Of a stretch of DNA of 64,000 nt, positions 33,622-42,290 are shown in pieces. The position numbers were made by a program, and so were the translations under genes. Each line of letters begins with the position of its first letter. Within the stretch, counting starts at the first letter, position 1. The notes under the pieces were generated by a model. The model was not told where the DNA came from, did not search any database, and was given only the letters and a program-made list of their open reading frames with translations. Source of the stretch: CAYFRC01 sp050946115 (lineage in GTDB: Bacteria; Bacillota; Clostridia; Christensenellales; Aristaeellaceae); contig JBMNUF010000002.1 of the NCBI GenBank assembly GCA_050946115.1, positions 62,001 through 126,000 on the forward strand, written 5' to 3'.

Positions 33622-34041
33622 CTATATCGCGTACTGCCTGACGGATTCAGGAAGCTCCGCGGGATCCCCCGACACGGACAGCACAAAGCGGATGTTGTGC
33701 GCGTCAGAAAAATCGTTCAACTGCTGAAACAAGAGGTCCAGCCGCTCGTTTTCCGCGTTGATCAGCCGCATAAAGGCGTCCACGAAGATCACGGTGATAT
33801 CGAAATTGGTGGAGACCATGCCGCCGATCAGCCCATAGAACCAGTCCGCGCTGCGGTGTTCGCCGCGCGCGTATTCGCTCGCGTCCACAAAGCGGATCTC
33901 GTGCCTGAGGTCGTACATATATCGCTTGTCGTCATCGATAAACACCACGACGCCGTGCTCCGTCTTGAGTGCGTCGTTCGCCATGTCGATCAGCCTTTTG
34001 GTCTTGCCGCTCCCCTTTTTCCCCATGATTACCTGTATCAT
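33622..34041 (-). CDS. Small P-loop ATP-binding protein of unknown function
   Basis: A 139-residue protein with a Walker A GKKGSGKT at residues 7-14 and a hydrophobic Walker B-like strand ITVIFVDAFMRL. VVVFIDDDKRYMYDLRHEIRFV follows the first helix. This fits a compact RecA/AAA-like nucleotide-binding fold, and similar small proteins occur in Clostridia without known function. The ATG at 34041 follows GGGGGG by about six bases. It is the first of three close minus-strand genes with thrC and the isomerase. Confidence 0.78.
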   Translation of the reverse strand: MIQVIMGKKGSGKTKRLIDMANDALKTEHGVVVFIDDDKRYMYDLRHEIRFVDASEYARGEHRSADWFYGLIGGMVSTNFDITVIFVDAFMRLINAENERLDLLFQQLNDFSDAHNIRFVLSVSGDPAELPESVRQYAI

Positions 34042-34136
34042 TGCCATCCCCCCGTTTGTTATTTTCTTATGAGGTCGCCTTCATTATACACCACGGCACG
34101 CGCTTTTTCAACCCCGCGGCGCGGAAATATTAACGA

Positions 34137-35333
34137 TTACATGAGTGCATTCCATACAAAGAACGCCCACACCATGTACACCGAGCCGCAGGCGAACAAG
34201 ACGGTAACACAAACGTCCGCCCACCTATGCTTCAGAAGCTTTGCGAGCGCGATATACGCGCCGTATAGCGCGAACAAATATCTCGCGCCCGAAAGCAGCC
34301 ACGTCGGCGCGACGGTGACGTAGAAATACACGAGATAATACGCCGCATCGCCCGCACGAAGCTGCCTTGCGGCATATGCAAGAAGCAGCAGAAACAGCCC
34401 TATGGAAACAATCTGCGGGATCCACGTCGCGAAGCGATACGCCTCGTCGCGGTAGGCGATCGCGTTTTGGAGCGTATAAGAGATCGTGTTGTGCAGGCTC
34501 CCGAATTGCTGATACCAGTGCTCCCTCTGATACGTCATGAAGCGGAACGGATCGCCCGTGACCGCGTAGTTTAGCGCCAGATACGCCAAAAAGCCCACCC
34601 CGACGAGCGAGGTGCATAAGACATATCTGACTTTTTCCCTGAAATCCTTGGATGCCGCGCGCATCTCATAATAGATCGGGATCGCGACCAAAATGCCGGG
34701 CATCCTGGTCAGGCTGCACAGCGCGCCGAGCAGAATGGCGGCGGCAAACTTTTTGCGGCGCGCGCAGTATACGGACGCGAGCGTCAACAGCAAAAACAGC
34801 GATTCCCCATATGGCACGGAGAAAAACAGCGACAGCGGGTTCAGGCACAGAAGCCGCACCGCTCGAAGCGCCGTGTTTTCGTCTTCCTCCGTAGCGGCAA
34901 TCTTATACAGCAGTACGCACGCGCCGAAAAAGCACCCGTTGGAGAGGACAAACGCAGCAAGCTCGATGCGCCCGAAAAACAGATGCGACGCGATGCGCAC
35001 ACACAGGGGATACAGCGGATAAAACACGATGTGAAACCGCGCATCCCCGGTATTGACATACCCGTTCTCGGCGAGCGAGAGGTAGTGCGGCGCATCCCAC
35101 TTGATCCACGCGAAAAGGCCGCCCGATAAAAACGCATCGAGCCCGCCGCGCGCTGCGCAGATGCAGAGCGCCGACAGATATACAAAAAGCCTTCCGGCGA
35201 AAAACATCGCCAGAAGCTTTCCATACGGCACGCGCGTATCGCGCGCGGGAAGGCTCTCCGCGCGCCCAAAATAGCGATATAGGAGGTACGCGAGTGCCGC
35301 AAGCACCGCGCCCTCCGCGAAATATTCGATCAC
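34137..35333 (-). CDS. PIG-V-like membrane mannosyltransferase
   Basis: A 398-residue protein with about ten membrane segments. It resembles the PIG-V/Gpi18 family of GT-C glycosyltransferases: the first outer loop has WIKWDAPHYLSLAENGY with an Asp next to the membrane, then IVFYPLYPLCVRIA and NPLSLFFSVPYGESLFLLL. Such enzymes use a polyprenyl-phosphate sugar to glycosylate lipids or surface polymers. The GTG at 35333 overlaps the stop codon of the ATPase gene in GTGA and has GGAAGAG before it, so translation is coupled. It ends the cdaA operon. Confidence 0.8.
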   Translation of the reverse strand: MIEYFAEGAVLAALAYLLYRYFGRAESLPARDTRVPYGKLLAMFFAGRLFVYLSALCICAARGGLDAFLSGGLFAWIKWDAPHYLSLAENGYVNTGDARFHIVFYPLYPLCVRIASHLFFGRIELAAFVLSNGCFFGACVLLYKIAATEEDENTALRAVRLLCLNPLSLFFSVPYGESLFLLLTLASVYCARRKKFAAAILLGALCSLTRMPGILVAIPIYYEMRAASKDFREKVRYVLCTSLVGVGFLAYLALNYAVTGDPFRFMTYQREHWYQQFGSLHNTISYTLQNAIAYRDEAYRFATWIPQIVSIGLFLLLLAYAARQLRAGDAAYYLVYFYVTVAPTWLLSGARYLFALYGAYIALAKLLKHRWADVCVTVLFACGSVYMVWAFFVWNALM

Positions 35334-36016
35334 ACCTCTTCCATCCATTCCGGCACGAGGTAGCGGCAGATGGGATAAACGGGCAGTTCCGTTTGCATTT
35401 CGATATCCTCGCGCACGCACAGCGCGAGAACGGGAATGCCGCAGGCATCCGCCGCGCGCTGCACGAGCGGAATCCCGCCTAAAATATCCTTCTCCGTCGT
35501 GGCGCACCCCATGTTTGCATTGTTCAATATCCCCGTCACGCGCAGGCGGGAGCGGAACTCTATGCGGCGAAGCATGTTCTCGATCTGCGCCTCCGTTTCG
35601 GAAAACGGACGATAGGGATTGATGACATAGTACATGTCATAGGCTTCTTTTTGAAACCACGGCGCATATTGCCCCAGCGCCGCCGCGCCCGCATCGTCCC
35701 CGCCGACGTCGAGTACGCAGGAAAGATCGGGCTTTCCGAACACGCTGCGCACCTCCGCCGGAAGCGACGGCACGTCCACACCCGTGAGCGCGAATTGCGG
35801 GAAAATGCCCTGTACGCCCGCGCGCTCGAGCAGTTCGTGCTGCTCCGCGCTGCGGAAGAAAGGGTTGACGACGTCCAAATCGCACAGCGCCGTCTCCCGC
35901 CCGCTCTTTCGCGCGGCGAGCGCCATGTTGAGCGCGATCTCCGTCTTGCCGCTGCCGTAATGCCCCACGATCACCTTTAACCGCGCGCCCTGCGCCCAAG
36001 GATCAAATGTCGTCAC
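35330..36016 (-). CDS. MinD/ParA-like P-loop ATPase
   Basis: A 228-residue soluble nucleotide-binding protein. The P-loop is VIVGHYGSGKTEIALN, then CDLDVVNPFFRSAEQ at the switch region and a Walker B-like CVLDVGGDDAGAAALG; TGILNNANMGCATT near the end resembles the base-recognition loop of the SIMIBI class. Function is unknown. The GTG at 36016 follows AAGGGGCGG and overlaps the end of the upstream gene by 14 bases. It is coupled to the glycosyltransferase downstream. Confidence 0.8.
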   Translation of the reverse strand: MTTFDPWAQGARLKVIVGHYGSGKTEIALNMALAARKSGRETALCDLDVVNPFFRSAEQHELLERAGVQGIFPQFALTGVDVPSLPAEVRSVFGKPDLSCVLDVGGDDAGAAALGQYAPWFQKEAYDMYYVINPYRPFSETEAQIENMLRRIEFRSRLRVTGILNNANMGCATTEKDILGGIPLVQRAADACGIPVLALCVREDIEMQTELPVYPICRYLVPEWMEEV

Positions 36017-36551
36017 GCCGCCGCCCCTTCCGATTTGCCGTTTTTTTCGCACTGTGCCCTTCGAGCCAGTAATCCTCGCCCGATTGCTTTTCTTGCTCGA
36101 TCTCCTCGTATTCGTCGGGCAGCATCCACGGAGCCTTTTTCCGCTCCGTCCGCGCCTTCACGGGCAGTATCTCGTATTCCTCCTCGACGTCGGGAAGGAT
36201 CGGGCCCTGCCTGCGCGGCTTTGGCGGGGGCTTCCCGCCGTATCTGCGTTTGAGCTGTTCCTCGTCCAAATCCACGTCGATGTCGTTTTCGAGCAGCACG
36301 CGCTTTTTCCGGAACCAAAGCCAGTATGGGCGCCAGCGGATAATCCACACGAGAAAATCCACGCCCAGCCCCACGAGCAACAAAAAGAGGAGCAGCCCCA
36401 CCCAATTCGAGCGAAACCACGAAAGGAGCATGCCCCCGCTGCTCGTGACGGCGGCGCCCTCCGACTGAAACATCTTTGCGATGCTGCCGGCGATATAGCG
36501 CACCCAGCTGAGCATCGCCTTTACGAAAGTATCCGCATAATCTGTCTGCAA
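36003..36551 (-). CDS. Membrane protein of unknown function in the cdaA operon
   Basis: A 182-residue protein. Residues about 10-30 are amphipathic, and a clear membrane helix (VGLLLFLLLVGLGVDFLVWI) is followed by a long charged cytoplasmic tail rich in Glu, Lys and Pro (KRRYGGKPPPKPRR). I know no family. The start is a TTG at 36549-36551, chosen because ACGGAGG lies eight bases before it and the previous gene ends just upstream; no ATG fits. It stands between cdaR and the ATPase in one operon. Confidence 0.7.
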   Translation of the reverse strand: MQTDYADTFVKAMLSWVRYIAGSIAKMFQSEGAAVTSSGGMLLSWFRSNWVGLLLFLLLVGLGVDFLVWIIRWRPYWLWFRKKRVLLENDIDVDLDEEQLKRRYGGKPPPKPRRQGPILPDVEEEYEILPVKARTERKKAPWMLPDEYEEIEQEKQSGEDYWLEGHSAKKTANRKGRRRDDI

Positions 36552-36565
36552 AACCGTATCCTCCG

Positions 36566-37843
36566 TTAGCCGTCCTCTTTGGAAACTTCGATCCAGCCGA
36601 AAGCGGGAGATGGCTCGCATTGAATCTCCGGATGGTTGTCTATCGTCCACGAAATATCCACCTTATGCCGCCCGGCGCCCAGGTTTTTCGCGCTGGCGGT
36701 GAGCAAGAGGTCGTCCCTGTCCAGCGACGAGACCTCCGTATAGCGCCCCGCGACCCGCATCGCGCACTGGCCGGATATCCACTCCGCCTTGAGCCCCTCC
36801 CGCACGTTTTCGATGGCGGGCAAGAGCCCCGTAAAGGTCTTGGTGAGCTGCGTCTCCTCGATCGTCACCGTGACGTTGACCTGCTCCGACGAGACGTATT
36901 TCAGATCCATCAGCTTTACGACGTAGGCGAGGGTGGTAAAACTGCTCGCGGCGTTTGCGACGGGCACGGACTCGATCTGTATCTCGTCGAGCGAATCCAA
37001 CAGGGAAGCGTCGCCCGCAACGGTGATCGTGTCCGGGGAAATTTCCACGCCCGTAATGACAAAGCCGTTTGCCAACTGCCCTCTGACCGTCTTTTCGATG
37101 CCGTTTGCGATCGGAAGCCGCTTTGTCGGATACACGTCGATGCCCACGGTGACGGAAGAAGTCGTCTTCGAGAGGGACGGCGAATCGATCGCTTTTCCCT
37201 GCGCGTCCAGGAGCGCGACCTGCGTCGCGCGGGAAAACGGCTCCGTCATATCCGTCACGTCGATGGCGACCTGCGCCGAGGCGACCTTTTGCACGAGCGA
37301 CGTGGGCCCCGTCACGGAGAGCTGGGACGGGTTCGTCTTCGCGGCGCTGTACCAGTAGCCGCCAAGCTGGTGCCCAATGAGCGCTACGTTCACGGGAACC
37401 GTCCTTTGGTCCTGGTTCTCCACTTCGATCTCGACCGTTTCCGGATAGATGGAATCGACCGTTCCGATTCCCGTAAAGCCCTTCAGGCGCACCTCCGAAA
37501 CGCCCGCCTTGCGGACGGCGGAAAGGTCCAATTCGATGGTGATGTCGTCTTGGTCGAGGTAGGCGTAGCTGCTGTACGGCACGGACACGGTCGCGCGGAT
37601 GCCCGAAAGCGCGCTCTGCTCCGTAACGAGCGCAAGGCCCCTGTTGGACAGGACTGTCTGCCCCGTGACGATGGCGTTGAGATCGGTCAGCGTCATGGAG
37701 CGGGTGAGGTTCGGATTGGAATACAGCACATAAAACCACAATACCACACCGATCACGAGGCTCAGCGCCTTCAACCTGAGGTTTTTGGTCAAAAGGACGA
37801 GGAGTTTGTTTCCGACGAGGAGAAGCGCATCTTTTATTTTCAT
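36566..37843 (-). CDS. cdaR: CdaR/YbbR-like regulator of the diadenylate cyclase
   Basis: A 425-residue protein with one N-terminal membrane helix (ALSLVIGVVLWFYVLYS) and an extracellular part made of repeated YbbR-like beta domains, each with a PVNVALIGH-, PIANGIEKTVRG- or TVTIEETQLTK-like strand pattern. CdaR binds CdaA and tunes c-di-AMP production. The ATG at 37843 follows GGGAGG and overlaps the cdaA stop codon in ATGA. The usual third partner, glmM, is not next to it. Confidence 0.9.
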   Translation of the reverse strand: MKIKDALLLVGNKLLVLLTKNLRLKALSLVIGVVLWFYVLYSNPNLTRSMTLTDLNAIVTGQTVLSNRGLALVTEQSALSGIRATVSVPYSSYAYLDQDDITIELDLSAVRKAGVSEVRLKGFTGIGTVDSIYPETVEIEVENQDQRTVPVNVALIGHQLGGYWYSAAKTNPSQLSVTGPTSLVQKVASAQVAIDVTDMTEPFSRATQVALLDAQGKAIDSPSLSKTTSSVTVGIDVYPTKRLPIANGIEKTVRGQLANGFVITGVEISPDTITVAGDASLLDSLDEIQIESVPVANAASSFTTLAYVVKLMDLKYVSSEQVNVTVTIEETQLTKTFTGLLPAIENVREGLKAEWISGQCAMRVAGRYTEVSSLDRDDLLLTASAKNLGAGRHKVDISWTIDNHPEIQCEPSPAFGWIEVSKEDG

Positions 37844-38691
37844 GCCTTTTTCCTCCCAATCCGCAGGACGGGTTTCTCTTCCGGCGGCAGGTAGAGGTCG
37901 TTCAGAAGCTCCGTGAGCGATTTCGCGTCCAGATATCTGGTGAGCTTCCCGCCGCGGGACACGGAGATCGTGCCCGTCTCCTCCGAGACGATGAGGGCGA
38001 CCGCGTCCGTCGATTCGGAAACCCCGATCGCGGCGCGGTGCCGCGTGCCGAGCTCGCGGCTGACCGACGTGTCCTCCGTGAGCTGCAAAATGCACGCCGC
38101 CGCGACGATCCTGTTTCCACGGATGACCATCGCCCCGTCGTGCAGCGGGGTGTTCGGCTCAAACACGTTTTCGATGAGCGGAGCGGAAATCTGCGCGTCC
38201 AGCATCGTTCCGCTTTCGATGACGTCGGAAAGCCCCGTGTCGCGCTCTATGACGATCAAGGCGCCGATGCGGCGCTTGGACAAATCCGTCAGCGCCTGCA
38301 CGACCTCTCTGACGACCTCGGACTCCTCCCGCACAAAGCCCTGTCCGCCGATCAGTTTTTTCCACCAGCCGGTGCGGCCAAGCCTGTCGAGCGCACGCCG
38401 AAGTTCCGGCTGAAACAGCACCACCAACAATACCGACCCCGTATTCAGCAGCTGCCGCAAGATCCAGTTGATCGCGTTCAGTTGCAATGTTTCCGTAGCC
38501 CACATGAACACCAACAGCAACGCAACGCCCTTCAGTACGGAATTGGCGCGCGTATGCATAAACATCGTCAGCATGCGATAGATCACAAGCGTCACAAGCA
38601 GGATATCCACGATGTTGCGGATATCCAGCGCGAAAAAAACGGAGGCGAAAAGCTGCGCTGTATGATTCCAAAACTCTGCCAATCTGCTCAT
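37840..38691 (-). CDS. cdaA: Diadenylate cyclase CdaA
   Basis: A 283-residue membrane enzyme that makes c-di-AMP from two ATP. Three N-terminal membrane helices (about residues 20-95) are followed by the DAC domain with the catalytic DGA (185-187, in PLHDGAMVI) and RHR (217-219, in LGTRHRAAIG), plus FQPELRRALDRLG and SEETGTISVSRGGKL. The ATG at 38691 follows GGGGGAAGG. It heads an operon with cdaR, a membrane protein, an ATPase and a glycosyltransferase, which ties c-di-AMP to envelope genes. Confidence 0.96.
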   Translation of the reverse strand: MSRLAEFWNHTAQLFASVFFALDIRNIVDILLVTLVIYRMLTMFMHTRANSVLKGVALLLVFMWATETLQLNAINWILRQLLNTGSVLLVVLFQPELRRALDRLGRTGWWKKLIGGQGFVREESEVVREVVQALTDLSKRRIGALIVIERDTGLSDVIESGTMLDAQISAPLIENVFEPNTPLHDGAMVIRGNRIVAAACILQLTEDTSVSRELGTRHRAAIGVSESTDAVALIVSEETGTISVSRGGKLTRYLDAKSLTELLNDLYLPPEEKPVLRIGRKKA

Positions 38692-38761
38692 GCCAATCCT
38701 TCCCCCGCAAATATCTATAACCGCCTGCATCTATTTAGACGGATGATTTCAAAGGATGGTT

Positions 38762-39349
38762 TCAAAAGGCGGACGGTTTTACTTTGTTATAATCCTCCGC
38801 CAGCATCCCGTACAGTTCCACATCCACGTATCTGCCCTTGTTGAAAAGCCTCCCCCGAAGCGTTCCCTCGTGCCGCATGCCGCATTTTTCCATCACGCGG
38901 CCGGAAGCGGCGTTGTCCGTCTCGTGCTGCGCCTCCACGCGGTGCATCCGAAGCGTGGAAAAGGTGTACCTGAGCACCTCCCGCAGCGCCTCCGTCATGA
39001 TGCCCTTGTTCCACTGTTCGCGGGCGAGCGAATAGCCCACCTCGACCGTGCCGTTCTCCCGCTGCCACCACATATAGCCGATCGTCCCGATGACGCGCCC
39101 CGTCTCCTTCAGTTCGATCCCCCAGCTCGCCGGTTCCCCGCTGCGGTATTTGCGGATTTGCGCGCGAATGTAGCTCTTCGCCTCGCCGATATGCCTTTGC
39201 GCGTCCCAGAGGACGTGCTTTGCGACGAGCGGGTCGCGGCTGTAGGCATAGATATCCTCCGCATCGCGCACGGTAAGGCGGCGAATGCGAAGCCTTTGTG
39301 TTTCCAAGTCAGGTAAATCCAAAAAGGGCGTTTTCTCTCCGAAGAGCAC
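38762..39349 (-). CDS. GNAT N-acetyltransferase (RimJ/RimL type)
   Basis: A 195-residue acetyltransferase. It opens with ETQRLRIRRLTVRDAEDIYAY, the RimJ/RimL/YdaF signature. The acetyl-CoA loop is in VGYSLAREQWNKGIMTEAL, and the end has RVEAQHETDNAASGRVMEKCG and HEGTLRG. Protein N-termini, amines or antibiotics are possible targets. The start is uncertain: a GTG at 39349 with GGTGG before it is preferred. An ATG at 39394 lies inside a perfect hairpin and is unlikely to be used. Confidence 0.87.
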   Translation of the reverse strand: MLFGEKTPFLDLPDLETQRLRIRRLTVRDAEDIYAYSRDPLVAKHVLWDAQRHIGEAKSYIRAQIRKYRSGEPASWGIELKETGRVIGTIGYMWWQRENGTVEVGYSLAREQWNKGIMTEALREVLRYTFSTLRMHRVEAQHETDNAASGRVMEKCGMRHEGTLRGRLFNKGRYVDVELYGMLAEDYNKVKPSAF

Positions 39350-39372
39350 GCCATCCACCAGCCTTTTCGGTT

Positions 39373-39400
39373 CGCCGCATGCCCGAATGGGCATGCGGCG
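39373..39400 (-). terminator. Perfect hairpin between oxidoreductase and acetyltransferase genes
   Basis: CGCCGCATGCCC pairs fully with GGGCATGCGGCG around a four-base loop (12 pairs). No T tract follows on either strand, so it may be a weak terminator or a processing or stability element. Confidence 0.5.
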
Positions 39401-39412
39401 GATTGCGCATAA

Positions 39413-40450
39413 TCAGATTTCGATTTCCTTACCCAGCCTCGCGCTGTCGTAGATGCCGTTGAGCATCCTCTGTACGGTGAGGCCCTCGTCGAGCGTGGAC
39501 TGCGGCTTTTTGCCGGTCCTGACGCAGTCGATGAAATGGTCGATCTCGACCGCGAAGGGGTTGACCTCGATGAAGGTCGGCGTGTTGTCGGTCAGATGGT
39601 CCATGTCCTCGCCGTAAACGGTGAAGGGGTCCATCTTGATGCCCGCCTTGGTGCCGCAGACCACGGTGTAGTCCGTCGGCTCCATGTTGAGCGCCCAACT
39701 GACCTCGAACAGCATGCAAGCGCCGTTTTCGAAGTGGATGACGCCCGCGGCGGAATCCTCGGTGTCAAACGCCGTCACGTCACTGTCCAACGCGATCCAG
39801 CGGGAGACGCCCTTGGTCTTGTAGTCGCCTATGCGGTTGGAAGTGGACGCGCTTACGCGAACGGGCTTCGGGCAGCCCATCAAAAACCACGTGCGGTCGA
39901 TGCAGTGCACGCCGATATCGATCACGGGGCCGCCGCCGGCCTTGGCGGTGTCCGTGAACCAGCCCAGCGGCGTTCCGCGGCGGCGAACCATGGCAGTCTT
40001 TGCGTAGTAGATTTCGCCGAGCTTTCCGGCATCGACCATGTCGCGCGCGAGGCGGTATTCGCTCCTGTAGCGGTTCGGCACGGCGAGCATAAACGTTACG
40101 CCCGCTTTTTCGACTTCTTCCTTCATACGCAGCGCGTGCTCCACGTTGAGCGCCAGGGGCTTCTCGCACAGAATCGCCTTGCCGGCCCTCGCCGCGGCGA
40201 TCGCAACCTCGGAGTGGGAGCGGTTCCACACGCAGATGTCGACCGCGTCCACTTCTTCGTTGGCGAGCACCTCTTCAACGGTTCTGTACGCCTTCTTGAC
40301 GCCGAACTTCTTGGCGGCAGCCTGCGCCCTTTCGAGATTCCAGTCCGCGATGGCGACCATATCCACGTCATCCCGTTCGACGTAGACCGGCAGATGTGCG
40401 CTCTGGGCGATATTGCCCGCGCCGATGATGGCAATACGAAGCTTTTCCAT
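39413..40450 (-). CDS. Gfo/Idh/MocA-family oxidoreductase
   Basis: A 345-residue NAD(P)-dependent dehydrogenase. The Rossmann start is LRIAIIGAGNIAQSAHLPVY, the catalytic motif is ILCEKPLALN with the canonical Glu-Lys-Pro, and the second domain has GGGPVIDIGVHCIDRTWFLMG with the active-site Asp and His. The C-terminus ends with FAVEIDHFIDCVRTGKKPQ. Sugar or inositol oxidation is expected. It is preceded by a GH2-like gene 65 bases upstream on the same strand, so the two may act on one glycoside. Confidence 0.93.
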   Translation of the reverse strand: MEKLRIAIIGAGNIAQSAHLPVYVERDDVDMVAIADWNLERAQAAAKKFGVKKAYRTVEEVLANEEVDAVDICVWNRSHSEVAIAAARAGKAILCEKPLALNVEHALRMKEEVEKAGVTFMLAVPNRYRSEYRLARDMVDAGKLGEIYYAKTAMVRRRGTPLGWFTDTAKAGGGPVIDIGVHCIDRTWFLMGCPKPVRVSASTSNRIGDYKTKGVSRWIALDSDVTAFDTEDSAAGVIHFENGACMLFEVSWALNMEPTDYTVVCGTKAGIKMDPFTVYGEDMDHLTDNTPTFIEVNPFAVEIDHFIDCVRTGKKPQSTLDEGLTVQRMLNGIYDSARLGKEIEI

Positions 40451-40515
40451 GGGATACCCTCTCCTTTAGCGTTTTTCTATCTCTTTCCTTCCGCATGGAA
40501 GGGCAGATTCATGAT

Positions 40516-42240
40516 TCAGATGTTCAGGCAGCCGTATTCGCCCGCGCAGGGCGCCTCCTCCGTGGGAAGCAGCGCGCCGTAGCCGCCTTCGTGCGATGCC
40601 GAAAGCGCGACAACTTCGCCCTCATTTCGGATTTTGCCGTTGTTCTGCGCGATGCGGGCGATGTCCGGCGAAAGCAGATATGCCAGTTCCGCCTCCACCT
40701 CCGCGCCGTGGCATATGGTGAAATCCGCCTTGCCGGATACATTGCCCCTGTCGTCCGTCGCCGTCACGCGCAGGACACATGCGCCCGTATTTTCGGGCAT
40801 ATGCGCCGTAAACGTGCCCGCAAAGAGCGCGCCGTCCGAATATACGGGCAGTTCCACGCCCGAAAGGCGCGCGCCCGCCATATCAAACAAATCCGCGCGC
40901 AACATGTATACGCTCTTTTCCTGCGCGCCAAGCAGCCCGAAGGCGACCTCTATCGGCGCGCCGTTTCCGCAGAAAAGGGGTGCGTCGCACCACACCTGCG
41001 TTTTTTTCAGCGCGGTCTTGAGCGCGAAATATGCGGGCTTTCTGCGCCCGACATATTGCACGACGGATGCGCTGCAATACCTTTCCCTCTCATCGATGGC
41101 GTTCGGAAGGAGCATCTTTTTTCCGTCGCGCCTCGCAAGGAGGCATTTGCGAAGCAGTTTCTCCGCCTGCAAAAAGCGCGAGAGCTTCGCTGCCCTGCGC
41201 AAATCGCCCGAGGCGTTTACGCCGAACAAATGCTCCATCTCTTCTTCGTCATACGGTTCGCTTTCGGAATACTTCCACAAAAAGCCCCCGTTCAGGCGCA
41301 GCCCGTCCTTGGCAGTGAGCGTGTCGCCGTCCGCAAGGCTCCGTTCGCAAAGGAGGATGCGGTCGCCCGCGTCCCCAGTGGGCAGAAAACCCTCCCGCGC
41401 CGCGATATGCTCGGGCAAGCCCGCCGCGCCGTCCGCGCCCATCTCTTTGAAAAGCGCCCTTGCCGCCTTATCCACACGCGCCGCGCCGCAGACGAACGAT
41501 GCGACGCACCCCTCCGGCAGGTTCGCGACCGCCCTGTCCAGATGCGCGCAGCCGATCCCCGCCCGCGCGATATCGAGCCGCGCGATATAGGCGGTGTCCT
41601 CCGCATTGTCCGTGCGATACGCCATGGGCTTTTGCAGGCGCATTTCGTGCGTGAGCACGGTTTCGCACGCCCTGAGGTTTTCGGTAAAGGCGAACGTTTC
41701 CGCCTCGCCCTCGCCGTTCACGAAGGAATAGGCGATCTCGTATTTTCCGCCGATGTGGGCGTAGCAGGATATGCGGCTCTTCGCCACGCCGTCCGCCATT
41801 TTGATGTCCCACGCGCGAATTTCCATATAACTCCCCGTTCGCAGGGAGATTTTCCCCTCTATGCCGACGGTATAGCCGCGCCCCGACGCATCGCAGGAAA
41901 TCGCGAGGCGGTTTTTCCCCTCCCGCAGATGGCGCGTGATCTCGATGCCGCTTTGAAGCGCGCCCGCGCATTCGCCGTTTACGAATACCGATGCGCAGTC
42001 GCAAGCGAAGTCGCAATCGAGATAGGTGCGCTCGTCCCCCTCTTTGGGGAAATCGAACGGACACGAATACACCCACGTCCTGCGGTATATCCATTCGCAT
42101 TCGGGGCGGTCGCTGTCCTGCGGCAGGATGCCGCGCTCGGTAAGCGCCGTCCGCACATCCGTCGGGCGCGGGATGGGGAACGCATCCATATAGCCGTCCG
42201 TGAGCGTCCAGCCTTCCTCAAGGCGAATCGTCTGCGCCAT
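40516..42240 (-). CDS. GH2-like protein lacking an evident catalytic barrel
   Basis: A 574-residue cytoplasmic protein. The N-terminal third is a GH2 sugar-binding jelly roll (WIYRRTWVYSCPFDFPKEG, ASVFVNGECAGALQSGIEI, LREGKNRLAISCD) followed by an Ig-like part ending in EIRAWDIKMADG. The region resembling the end of a beta-mannosidase barrel (GGFLWKYSESEPY, VVQYVGRRKPAYFALK) comes at about 340-430, so some 300 residues of barrel appear to be missing, and no NE or nucleophile Glu motif is visible. GH2 mannosidases are usually around 850 residues. AAGGAGGG precedes the ATG. It may bind rather than cut sugars. Confidence 0.7.
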   Translation of the reverse strand: MAQTIRLEEGWTLTDGYMDAFPIPRPTDVRTALTERGILPQDSDRPECEWIYRRTWVYSCPFDFPKEGDERTYLDCDFACDCASVFVNGECAGALQSGIEITRHLREGKNRLAISCDASGRGYTVGIEGKISLRTGSYMEIRAWDIKMADGVAKSRISCYAHIGGKYEIAYSFVNGEGEAETFAFTENLRACETVLTHEMRLQKPMAYRTDNAEDTAYIARLDIARAGIGCAHLDRAVANLPEGCVASFVCGAARVDKAARALFKEMGADGAAGLPEHIAAREGFLPTGDAGDRILLCERSLADGDTLTAKDGLRLNGGFLWKYSESEPYDEEEMEHLFGVNASGDLRRAAKLSRFLQAEKLLRKCLLARRDGKKMLLPNAIDERERYCSASVVQYVGRRKPAYFALKTALKKTQVWCDAPLFCGNGAPIEVAFGLLGAQEKSVYMLRADLFDMAGARLSGVELPVYSDGALFAGTFTAHMPENTGACVLRVTATDDRGNVSGKADFTICHGAEVEAELAYLLSPDIARIAQNNGKIRNEGEVVALSASHEGGYGALLPTEEAPCAGEYGCLNI

Positions 42241-42290
42241 GGATCGCCCTCCTTTGGTTTCTATTGTGCATTATACCATATCTGCGCCCA

